From NCBI GenBank assembly GCA_016287245.1, contig JAEEWG010000026.1, forward strand, positions 1 to 36,931: a DNA stretch of 36,931 nucleotides, given 5' to 3'. Below the pieces are notes generated by a model. It searched no databases. It was not told the DNA's origin and saw only the letters and a program-made list of their open reading frames with translations. Below are positions 30,969-36,931 of this stretch, one piece after another (the first letter of the stretch is position 1; each line of letters opens with the position of its first letter). The translations under genes and the position numbers were made by a program. This stretch comes from Clostridia bacterium (lineage in GTDB: Bacteria; Bacillota; Clostridia; Saccharofermentanales; Saccharofermentanaceae).

Positions 30969-31711
30969 ATTCCGCCTCCTCTGTATCGCATATAGTCAGA
31001 TATAAACTGAGTCTTCTTAAGATCAGATAATTGATATTTCTGTTTTCCCACATTTGTAGAAACGATTACGTTTCCTTTTCTATCAATACTTTCCACATAT
31101 TTCAAATTTATTAATAGACCCGACTTCGCCAAAGAAAAGAGTTGTGTATCTCTCACTTTTTCATATATGTTTTGCATCGCTTCTCTCATTCGATACGTTT
31201 TCATTTTGTTGCCTTCCCATATATTAAACTCCAAATAATGCTTGCGAACCAATATGTATACAATCTTATCTAAATCGACTACCATTGTTCGTTCCACAAA
31301 ATCGAATTGTCTGCGATTATCTGGCCTGGATTTATAGATTCGTATCGCCTTGTCAATACAATCCTGGAATTCCTCTTCAAATGTTGGTTCATCCTTGACA
31401 AGATATCGAATCGCATCAAATCGATATGCCGCTCGGGAGAATTGGTAGAAACCCGTGACGAAGGCGATACTTACAGTCTCCGATTGCTCACGAATACGCG
31501 TTGCCGTTTCAAAACCATTCATCCCATACATGTCATAGTCGAGGAGTATAAGATCGTAAGAGTTAATCGCATTCTCAGAAATAAGAGCTGATCCAGATGT
31601 AAACATCTTGATATCACAGAGTTCTCCTTTTGAGGTAAGATAGTCTTTCGCCATAGTATATTCCTGTTTTAGGAAATCTTTTTTGTCATCACAAAGCGCT
31701 ATCCGAAACAT
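30965..31711 (-). CDS. agrA: AgrA, LytTR-domain response regulator
   Basis: ATG 31711 is preferred over GTG 31717 because AGAGG sits 5 bases before it. The N-terminal receiver domain has the acidic pocket (ALCDD) and the phosphorylated Asp in LILLDYDMYGMNG (Asp58). The C-terminal 110 residues are LytTR: VRKHYLEFNIWEG, MREAMQNIYEKV, LLINLKYVESIDR. It binds direct repeats and activates promoters; the boxes at 26301 and 29632 are the expected targets. Confidence 0.92.
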   Translation of the reverse strand: MFRIALCDDKKDFLKQEYTMAKDYLTSKGELCDIKMFTSGSALISENAINSYDLILLDYDMYGMNGFETATRIREQSETVSIAFVTGFYQFSRAAYRFDAIRYLVKDEPTFEEEFQDCIDKAIRIYKSRPDNRRQFDFVERTMVVDLDKIVYILVRKHYLEFNIWEGNKMKTYRMREAMQNIYEKVRDTQLFSLAKSGLLINLKYVESIDRKGNVIVSTNVGKQKYQLSDLKKTQFISDYMRYRGGGI

Positions 31712-31746
31712 ATCCACCTCTTCACTGCTCGTATCTTCCTATTTCT

Positions 31747-31775
31747 ATGAAAGAACACGTGATAAATCTTGTCAA
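31747..31775 (-). promoter_or_regulatory. Promoter of agrAC
   Basis: On the minus strand TTGACA (31775-31770), 17 bases, TTTCAT (31752-31747), 36 bases before the agrA start. No AgrA-type repeat is seen here, so agrAC is probably constitutive. Confidence 0.6.
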
Positions 31776-31806
31776 GAGAACAACTAATAATGTTTACAAT
31801 ATTATA

Positions 31807-31836
31807 AGGAGTCGGTATCTTGCGATTCCGACTCCT
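31807..31836 (-). terminator. Terminator of the mobilization operon
   Basis: AGGAGTCGG and CCGACTCCT form a perfect 9-bp stem with a 12-base loop, 17 bases after the relaxase stop on the minus strand, followed by TTATAATATT. Likely a rho-independent terminator separating mobilization and agr genes. Confidence 0.65.
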
Positions 31837-31852
31837 AACAGATTTAACCTTT

Positions 31853-33217
31853 TCACATACTCATAACAGGACCATCCCGGTCATCCTTCTGTCTGTTCTT
31901 CCGTTCTCTTACCGGACAAGTATGCGGTGTTTCACCTTCCTTAGGACGCGAACCAAATATGCTCATAATATCCGCAGCAAGGTAAGCACTGTTGCAAGCA
32001 ATGTCGTAAGCAGACACGGAGTCAGTATCCGGTGATACAACTTCTCCGTATTCTCCTGCATCTGTTTCTGAAATTCCGTCCTCGTCTTCTCCAGCGCTGA
32101 AGCATATTGCCCGTTCAGATTCCCAACCTGTTTCGTCATATCCTCCTGCCAGTTCTTCGCTTGGGATTCCAGTTCTTCCTTCCATGTCTTTTCCCGATCC
32201 CGTAGTTCGTCCTTCCACAGTTGTTCGTAGCTCAGGTGAATATCTTTCGCCTGGTTTATAAACGAAACCATTTCCTCTTTCGAAGGGATATCCTTCACGG
32301 TCAATCTCATCTGCTCTATCATTTCGGCCTGTGCCTTCATCGTAAGGATCATCGCTTTCCAGTTTGCTTCCGTGATCGTAACGCATGGTGTCGGCTTCTC
32401 CGCTGCAACGAAGTTCTGCTCCGCTATACGCTTCGCCTCTTGAAATCTTTTGTCTGATTCTGAATTCATTTTCCATTGCCTCCTTCAGAAATTTATCTTC
32501 ATGTAGTCTTATGTCCCTGCACCGGTACCCATTCGGGGTGGTGTAGGTGATATATTTTCTTGTGTCTGTCCAGTTCACTTCATATCCGCGCTTCTTCATA
32601 AACTCCAGAAACTCATCTTTCGTTTTTGCCTTCCGCATTCCGGCTTCGATCGCAACAATAAGATTCATCTTCCAGCTTGATGACTTGCACGCTACACGGT
32701 ATTCTCTCGTTCCTATGTCTTTCGTTTTCTTCTGTTCTTTCGGTTTCACGACAGAGAAACCGTGCTTTAAGCAGATCGTATCGGATGCTTCTCGTAACTT
32801 CCGGATGTTATCTTTTGACGAATGGTACTTCAATCCGTTCTCAAAACTGACACTGTTCACCACAAAATGGGAGTGGATGTGTTGGGCATCCACGTGGGTC
32901 GCTATGAGCACTTCATAGCCTTTGAACTGTTCTTCAGCGAACTCAATCGCGATCTTATGAGCCTGTTCTGGAGTGATTTTCTCGTCGGGAGAGAAGGATT
33001 GATCCAGGTGGTAGTACATCCTTCCACCGGTCTTCCCATACAGTTTCTTCGTAGTCATCATGTCCAGATACGGATCCTGCTCCGAACAATTCATGCCGTA
33101 CACAAGCTTGTGACCTTCGTACATTGTCTTTTCATCCTGCATGCAATAGTCGAGTGTCGCTTGCAGTCCCCCTCCACCTGGATGACTTCCACTGGAAAGT
33201 ATGTTTATGGTTGCCAT
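31853..33217 (-). CDS. MobA/VirD2-type relaxase
   Basis: ATG 33217 follows AGGAGGTG by 6-7 bases and overlaps the mobC stop by one base (TGATG). The 454-residue protein has a relaxase domain: ATINILSSGSHPGGGGLQATLDYC, and the metal-binding HIHSHFVVNSVSF motif. The C-terminal 170 residues are low-complexity and highly charged (GTGRNDRADEIDREG), without a fold. Much of that tail is also read in another frame as a coiled-coil membrane protein. It nicks the transfer origin and pilots the DNA strand. Confidence 0.88.
   Translation of the reverse strand: MATINILSSGSHPGGGGLQATLDYCMQDEKTMYEGHKLVYGMNCSEQDPYLDMMTTKKLYGKTGGRMYYHLDQSFSPDEKITPEQAHKIAIEFAEEQFKGYEVLIATHVDAQHIHSHFVVNSVSFENGLKYHSSKDNIRKLREASDTICLKHGFSVVKPKEQKKTKDIGTREYRVACKSSSWKMNLIVAIEAGMRKAKTKDEFLEFMKKRGYEVNWTDTRKYITYTTPNGYRCRDIRLHEDKFLKEAMENEFRIRQKISRGEAYSGAELRCSGEADTMRYDHGSKLESDDPYDEGTGRNDRADEIDREGYPFERGNGFVYKPGERYSPELRTTVEGRTTGSGKDMEGRTGIPSEELAGGYDETGWESERAICFSAGEDEDGISETDAGEYGEVVSPDTDSVSAYDIACNSAYLAADIMSIFGSRPKEGETPHTCPVRERKNRQKDDRDGPVMSM
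31963..32469 (-). CDS. MobB-like coiled-coil membrane protein nested in the relaxase gene
   Basis: The frame lies wholly inside the relaxase gene, same strand, different phase. It has its own AAGGAGG site 9 bases before the ATG. The 168-residue product is a soluble N-terminus (TITEANWKAMILTMKAQAEM), a long coiled coil (LWKDELRDREKTWKEELESQ) and one C-terminal membrane helix (ILTPCLLTTLLATVLTLL). ColE1 mobB is nested in mobA in the same manner and encodes a membrane-linked mobilization protein, so the arrangement is probably functional. Confidence 0.72.
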   Translation of the reverse strand: MNSESDKRFQEAKRIAEQNFVAAEKPTPCVTITEANWKAMILTMKAQAEMIEQMRLTVKDIPSKEEMVSFINQAKDIHLSYEQLWKDELRDREKTWKEELESQAKNWQEDMTKQVGNLNGQYASALEKTRTEFQKQMQENTEKLYHRILTPCLLTTLLATVLTLLRIL

Positions 33218-33528
33218 CAGCGCCACCTCCTCCGCTCCAAAAGTTCATTCAGAGTCTGGGTGAGCTTGTGATGTTCATCTATCATTTCGTCCAATCCCGC
33301 GACAGAAATCTTGTCTGCGTTGGCCAGATGAGCCAGCTGGTTGAGATTATTTCCGATGCGTTTTTGCTCCAAAACCATCTCATCCAGACCAGGGATGACA
33401 AAGATCTGCTTGCCCAAACTGCATTGGACAACATACTCTGAGATGGTCAGATACGATTCCAGCGCCTTCCGTTTTATGGTCTCATGTGTCTCTTCATCGA
33501 CACGGATATGTATGTTTTTATTCTTCAT
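33217..33528 (-). CDS. mobC: MobC-like relaxosome accessory protein
   Basis: ATG 33528 is the natural start: GGAGG lies 9 bases upstream, and MKNKNIHIRVDEETHETIKR is a ribbon-helix-helix start. The 103-residue protein then has the MobC signature (IGNNLNQLAHLAN). It binds the transfer origin and helps the relaxase load. The frame extends upstream to 33624 but those codons look non-coding. Confidence 0.85.
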   Translation of the reverse strand: MKNKNIHIRVDEETHETIKRKALESYLTISEYVVQCSLGKQIFVIPGLDEMVLEQKRIGNNLNQLAHLANADKISVAGLDEMIDEHHKLTQTLNELLERRRWR

Positions 33529-33577
33529 TTTGTTGTTCCTCCATTGATCATTTGCGCTTCGCGCGGTCTTAAAAGTT

Positions 33578-33660
33578 GGAAAGTGGGTTCGGGCTGCCGC
33601 CCGACAAGCTGCGGTTGTGTTCACAACCGCGATGCTTGCCTTTTACGTGATGCACTTTCC
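33578..33660. other. Candidate transfer origin region
   Basis: Between mobC and the DUF6291 gene, GGAAAGTG (33578-33585) and CACTTTCC (33653-33660) enclose two hairpins, CGGGC-TGCC-GCCCG and GCGGTTGTG-TT-CACAACCGC (33611-33630). Nested inverted repeats directly upstream of mobC-relaxase are the usual position of oriT. A nick site cannot be identified. Confidence 0.4.
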
Positions 33661-33667
33661 TTCCATT

Positions 33668-33691
33668 AAAACTGCTGCCTTCAGCAGTTTT
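33668..33691 (-). terminator. Hairpin at the end of the DUF6291 gene
   Basis: AAAACTGCTG-CCTT-CAGCAGTTTT is a perfect 10-bp stem overlapping the stop codon of the DUF6291 gene. With flanking A and T runs it can serve as a terminator in either direction, though the T-run is short. Confidence 0.5.
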
Positions 33692-34436
33692 CTTTCAGAT
33701 AGTTATTTACAAGTTCGGCTGTTTCTTTGGTTATAAAGGTGTTATAGCGATTCTGGTCCTCTATATACCGGTTAACAATTGCTTCCGGCAACTTTCTAAA
33801 CGGTCCGTGATACCATGTAGTCATGTCTCCCCAAATATCTCTTGGGTCGATAAGCATGTGGTTGCTCCAGCCCTTCAGAAGACTCTTCCAGTTTCGGATC
33901 GCTTCACCTTCGATGCGTCCATCCATTTCTACATAGTAGAATTGGATGAAACGCTTTGCTTCTTCCTCCGAAAAATCCAGACCCTTTGCTTTGGCTACCT
34001 GGATGACTTCTGCTTCTGTTGGGATGTCGGATGCGCCTGCCTGACATGACAGGTCATTCTCAGTATCATTACCATTATCATTGGCATTATCATTGACATT
34101 TTCATTATCATTGTCATTGACATTATCACCATCCAAATGGAATGCATTTGCATCCGCTTGCATTTTCGATGCCCGGGAAGACCACCGCTTCTTCGCGGCG
34201 GCCTTGTTCTTCCGGCATCGGTCCTGATATGCTGCGATATCTTTAAGCAGAAACGGCTTGATGGCATCGAGGGCGATCATTACCTTGTCGTGCCCGATAT
34301 TCGGTTCATTGCCGTCTGCCAGATCGAAGATCGCATACAGAAGTTCTGTCTTCTGATCCGGATCATCCATTAGATCAAAGTAGCTTTTCCAGGAGGAATA
34401 TACTACAAAAGATTTCTTGTCCATCGGTTTTTCCAT
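33681..34436 (-). CDS. DUF6291 protein (replication-associated type)
   Basis: ATG 34436 follows AAGGAG by 8 bases; the open frame extends to 34574 but that part overlaps a probable antisense RNA. The 251-residue product has the DUF6291 block near its N-terminus (SFVVYSSWKSYFDLMDD, ELLYAIFDLADG, KKRWSS). A (DN/EN) repeat linker (NVNDNDNENVNDNANDNGND) follows, and then a helical C-terminal domain with FIQFYYVEMDG and NWKSLLKGW like the DnaD/replication-initiation type. Such proteins are common in Clostridial plasmids, phages and ICEs. A replication role is likely but not shown. Confidence 0.72.
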   Translation of the reverse strand: MEKPMDKKSFVVYSSWKSYFDLMDDPDQKTELLYAIFDLADGNEPNIGHDKVMIALDAIKPFLLKDIAAYQDRCRKNKAAAKKRWSSRASKMQADANAFHLDGDNVNDNDNENVNDNANDNGNDTENDLSCQAGASDIPTEAEVIQVAKAKGLDFSEEEAKRFIQFYYVEMDGRIEGEAIRNWKSLLKGWSNHMLIDPRDIWGDMTTWYHGPFRKLPEAIVNRYIEDQNRYNTFITKETAELVNNYLKENC

Positions 34437-34456
34437 CGGTTTTTCTCCTTTCTTTG

Positions 34457-34550
34457 TTGATAAATACGCAGAAAGGCAATATAATTTAGTTGCGATTAAA
34501 CTACGTGCCTTTGGTGCGTGTGGACCTCTTTCGGAGGTCCTTTTCTTTTT
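34457..34550 (+). ncRNA. Probable antisense RNA to the DUF6291 leader
   Basis: On the plus strand TTGATA (34457-34462), 17 bases, TATAAT (34480-34485) is a strong promoter. It is followed by a stem GGACCTC/GAGGTCC (34522-34540, loop TTTCG) and a T-run (34541-34550). The transcript would be about 58 bases (from ~34492) and opposite to the leader of the DUF6291 gene, as in plasmid copy-control RNAs. No protein gene on the plus strand explains the promoter and terminator. Confidence 0.68.
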
Positions 34551-34598
34551 AGTGCCAATAAGTTCTTTAATCATTCTTAGTTTGTCACCTCTTTCCGA

Positions 34599-34799
34599 TT
34601 ACCCGATACCGTTTGAGTGCATCTCGATCCACTCCAGGAATCTGTCCGTTGAAACCAGAAGTCTCTTTCCTACCCGAAGAGTAGGAAACGATTCTGTGTT
34701 CATGAGGTTGTACGCGCCCTGCTTTGAGATGCCGAGATATTCCGCTACCTGCTTGGCATTCATCACTTTCGGGACGGTTACGTTCATGTCTTTTTCCAT
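34599..34799 (-). CDS. xis: Excisionase-like helix-turn-helix protein
   Basis: ATG 34799 follows GGAGG by 8 bases. The 66-residue product has a MerR/HTH_17 fold: VMNAKQVAEYLGISKQGAYN, then FPTLRVGKRLLVSTDRFLEW, the classical excisionase pattern. It binds near att sites and directs excision. Located next to the integrase end of the element, divergent from DUF6076. The longer frame to 34856 and the overlapping frame at 34585-34875 are not needed. Confidence 0.82.
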   Translation of the reverse strand: MEKDMNVTVPKVMNAKQVAEYLGISKQGAYNLMNTESFPTLRVGKRLLVSTDRFLEWIEMHSNGIG

Positions 34800-34856
34800 A
34801 GGCTTTGCCTCCTTTCTGTTCTCTCGAACATTTATTCGTTTTCTGCAGTATAGCAC

Positions 34857-34901
34857 TTGACAAATTAGATTGCAATAGGGTATTATGTGATTAATCTAAT
34901 T
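34857..34901 (+). promoter_or_regulatory. Promoter and operator between xis and the DUF6076 gene
   Basis: TTGACA (34857-34862), 18 bases, TATTAT (34881-34886) drives the DUF6076 gene. AATTAGATT (34863-34871) and AATCTAATT (34893-34901) form a perfect 9-bp inverted repeat that brackets the -10, a likely repressor site. Confidence 0.65.
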
Positions 34902-34917
34902 CGAGAGGAAAAAACGG

Positions 34918-35997
34918 ATGAAATTTACATTTATACATTCATTAGAAGAATTGGGAACGGATCTCCGGGTGGGGGTTTCTCTTTATGATGGAAAAGAAAT
35001 CTATTATATTACCGGCGTAGATGCAGACAACCCAGACAGATTGGTCCCCATGTCCTTTACCTGCAGTTCCGGTGTTGCTATGGGAGACCTGATCGGTCCG
35101 GTGGAGCATATGGATAACATCCCTGATCCTGAAAAGATCATTTCCTCGATTGAAGAGACATATTCAGAAATCAAATCCCTCGTCCTCTCTGTTGATTCAA
35201 TTGATGACCCTATTGATAAAGTAAAGATCATTAATACTATCCTTCTTATTAGCGAAAGGTTATTCACAAGTAAAGTAGGTTCTACGGAGAACAGAAATCT
35301 GCTGGCTCTGCCTCTTATCGTCGAGGTCATCTCGGGAATCATTAAATCCGGGAGCAAATACAACTTCAAGAAGAGTGACAAGATCCTGGCTTCTCTCAAG
35401 AAGTATCAGAAGAGCCTGTCATATTTCGCTGAAGAGGTAATGTTCTATGAGAAGAATAGTGATCCGGCTATCGCGCTTTCAAAGATCGATTGGAATAAGA
35501 TCCCTTCCCTCTCATACTCGGGCCAGATAACTCTCATGCTCAACAGTCCATATTCCGAGCCGAAGTATTTTGAATCCTTCTTACCGGAGACTTTTGACGA
35601 CCTAATTTCGTATCTCTGTAGCAGATATGTACAGTTCAGTCACTTCCAATGCTGCTCGAACTGCAGAAGATACTTCGCTTTTGCCACAGACAGCAAGATC
35701 AAGAACTGTCCGAGAGTGATCGAGACTGCACGGTACGAAAAGGATATAGGAAAAACGTGCTTTGACGTAGGACGACTTCGCTCGCATGTGCGGAATTTAT
35801 ATAGCGATGAAACACAAATACTGTACCAGAGGAACTATAAGGCGACTTTCGCAAGGAAGAAGAAGGGACAGATCTCCGAGGATCATTTTGCTGTGTGGAG
35901 TGAGATGGCGCGAGCTATGCGTGATCTGTGTCTCTCGGGCGAAATAACTTACGAAGAACTTGAAAAATGGTTCAAAGATAATTATTTACGGGAATAA
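34918..35997 (+). CDS. DUF6076 domain protein
   Basis: The 359-residue protein is mainly helical, with a C-terminal Cys cluster: CCSNCRRYFAFATDSKIKNC, then GKTCFDVGRLRSHVRN, as in DUF6076 proteins of Clostridial mobile elements. The Cys-x-x-Cys pair likely binds zinc. GAGAGG precedes the ATG. It lies directly upstream of the integrase. No function is known for the family. Confidence 0.75.
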   Translation: MKFTFIHSLEELGTDLRVGVSLYDGKEIYYITGVDADNPDRLVPMSFTCSSGVAMGDLIGPVEHMDNIPDPEKIISSIEETYSEIKSLVLSVDSIDDPIDKVKIINTILLISERLFTSKVGSTENRNLLALPLIVEVISGIIKSGSKYNFKKSDKILASLKKYQKSLSYFAEEVMFYEKNSDPAIALSKIDWNKIPSLSYSGQITLMLNSPYSEPKYFESFLPETFDDLISYLCSRYVQFSHFQCCSNCRRYFAFATDSKIKNCPRVIETARYEKDIGKTCFDVGRLRSHVRNLYSDETQILYQRNYKATFARKKKGQISEDHFAVWSEMARAMRDLCLSGEITYEELEKWFKDNYLRE

Positions 35998-36045
35998 GTG
36001 GACTGACTGACACTTGTTTATACATACCAGAAGAAAGGAGGAAAA

Positions 36046-36931
36046 ATGGCTAGAATGAAAAGAAACGCAAACGGAAGTGGTTGCATAAGATTGCGCGCAG
36101 ACGGTAGATGGGAAGGAATATATTCCATTCCTGCGACTGATGGCGCCGGAAAGTATGTACGCAAATCTGTGTATGGTAAGACACAGGAAGAGGTCAGGAA
36201 GAAACTGGCTCAGATTACTGTCGAGATCGACGAGGGCACTTATACAGCTGCCTCGAAGTATACGGTTTCAGAGTGGTTGGAGTGCTGGCTTAACACCTAT
36301 GTGAAGCCTTCGGTGAAGGATTTCACACTGGATTCTTATACCAATATCTGCAACAACCACATCATACCGGCACTTGGCAGAATCAAACTAAAAGAACTTA
36401 AGACTACGCAGATACAGAAGTTCTACAATTCTCTTTTGGAAAGTGGCAAACTAAGCGTTAAAACCATTAAGAACATCCACGGTGTACTTCACAAGGCTTT
36501 GACTCAGGCTTATCTGCTAGGAGAGCTCAAACAGAACCCTACAGACAAATGCCAGCTACCAAAGACGTATAAAACCAAGATCGAGCCTCTCGAGAATGAG
36601 GACATTTCCCGATTTCTCGAAGCAATCAAAGGCCACAAGTATGAGATCGTCTACTATTTGACTTTGTTTACCGGACTTCGCCAAGGTGAAGTACTGGGGT
36701 TGTCTTGGGATTGTGTAGATTTCGAGAACAACATGATCCTGATCGACAAGCAACTGAAAAGATCCTCACACCATAAGGGAGCATATTACCATCTCGATCG
36801 AACAAAGAATGGTCATGAGAGATACATCGGTGTGGCTCCGGCGGTACTGGATATGCTCCAACGACAACTTGTCTGGCAACAGCAATGTGCCCAAAACGCC
36901 GGATCTGCTTGGAATAACGAGTGGAATCTCG
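36046..36931 (+). CDS. int: Tyrosine integrase (incomplete at window edge)
   Basis: ATG 36046 follows GGAGG. About 295 residues are visible: an N-terminal AP2-like arm-binding domain (SGCIRLRADGRWEGIYS), a SAM-like core-binding domain (FTLDSYTNICNNHIIPALG), and the start of the catalytic domain with the first Arg in FTGLRQGEVLGLSW. The end lies outside. The last residues (GSAWNNEWNL) match the region of the integrase relic at 16600-17223 (GAWDNAWNL), so both belong to one family. It catalyses integration at the tRNA-derived att core. Confidence 0.92.
   Translation, partial: MARMKRNANGSGCIRLRADGRWEGIYSIPATDGAGKYVRKSVYGKTQEEVRKKLAQITVEIDEGTYTAASKYTVSEWLECWLNTYVKPSVKDFTLDSYTNICNNHIIPALGRIKLKELKTTQIQKFYNSLLESGKLSVKTIKNIHGVLHKALTQAYLLGELKQNPTDKCQLPKTYKTKIEPLENEDISRFLEAIKGHKYEIVYYLTLFTGLRQGEVLGLSWDCVDFENNMILIDKQLKRSSHHKGAYYHLDRTKNGHERYIGVAPAVLDMLQRQLVWQQQCAQNAGSAWNNEWNL

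Larger units (their letters stand above)
17334..36931. mobile_element. Integrative mobilizable element (left end to beyond window)
   Basis: The left boundary is the att core at 17334-17356 with arm repeats on both sides. The element contains defence-like genes, an ABC exporter, an agr system, relaxase, MobC, excisionase and an integrase that runs off the window. It lacks type IV secretion genes in view, so it would be mobilised by a helper. The integrase fragment left of the core is homologous to the one at 36046, suggesting an older element of the same family inserted at the same site. The right end is not visible. Confidence 0.65.

Noticed and set aside
33528..33624. N-terminal extension of MobC
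   Set aside because: The extra 32 codons cover the oriT-like hairpin, while the internal ATG has GGAGG and begins the ribbon-helix-helix domain.
34585..34875. 96-codon minus-strand frame over the excisionase gene
   Set aside because: It is an alternate phase of the xis gene; the xis frame has the HTH pattern and GGAGG.

Overview
The window looks like a piece of a Clostridia chromosome, most likely a gut or rumen Lachnospiraceae. The evidence is moderate GC, GGAGG-type ribosome sites, frequent TTG/GTG starts, and families common in that group (CPBP proteases, DUF5680 and XRE regulators, cyclic-peptide agr systems, MobC/relaxase elements, DUF6291, DUF6076, DUF3800). No rRNA gene, complete tRNA gene or CRISPR array was seen, and the species cannot be named.

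Bases 1-610 hold the end of a TnpB (IS605 OrfB-type) gene, with a hairpin after it that may be the element's right end. Bases 626-15731 are a mosaic of small accessory genes. First comes a minus-strand group: a 2H phosphoesterase and an operon of a small membrane protein, a CPBP protease and a membrane-anchored XRE regulator. A long plus-strand run follows (flavin reductase, P-loop kinase, several small unknown proteins, GNAT, zinc-ribbon protein, cupin, methyltransferase, and a membrane gene that appears split by a stop codon). Next is a minus-strand run (DUF5680 regulator, GNAT with a TfoX-like stub in front, HEAT protein, PadR, CPBP-like protein, phosphatase, HAD, GNAT, adenosine deaminase), and then a plus-strand lipoprotein.

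Bases 15732-17592 are a scarred junction. They contain two truncated divergent gene starts around palindromic operators, a structured and repeat-rich stretch, and a consensus promoter driving an ~80-nt structured RNA with an intrinsic terminator. Directly after it lies a DUF3800 gene start fused in frame to the C-terminal end of a tyrosine integrase, followed by an att core that matches a tRNA 3' end and is flanked by paired arm-type repeats.

From the att core to the right edge lies an integrative mobilizable element. Its mobility module is at the right: relaxase with a nested MobB-like gene, MobC, a DUF6291 protein with a probable antisense RNA, excisionase, DUF6076 protein and integrase (cut by the window edge). 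Its cargo is an agr quorum-sensing system (agrA, agrC, agrB, agrD) whose predicted signal uses serine instead of cysteine. Two nearly identical 105-bp repeats, each carrying an AgrA-type direct-repeat site, lie upstream of agrB and upstream of a secreted cysteine hydrolase/lipoprotein pair. Downstream of agrD are a small secreted protein, two accessory membrane-anchored proteins, an ABC exporter and a TIR-domain protein. Separately promoted AlbA_2/ATPase regulator and HEPN/Toprim-type genes complete a probable defence or competition island. The working model is that AgrC/AgrA sense a cyclic peptide and switch on secretion of a bacteriocin-like protein and a cell-surface hydrolase; the link to TIR rests only on position.
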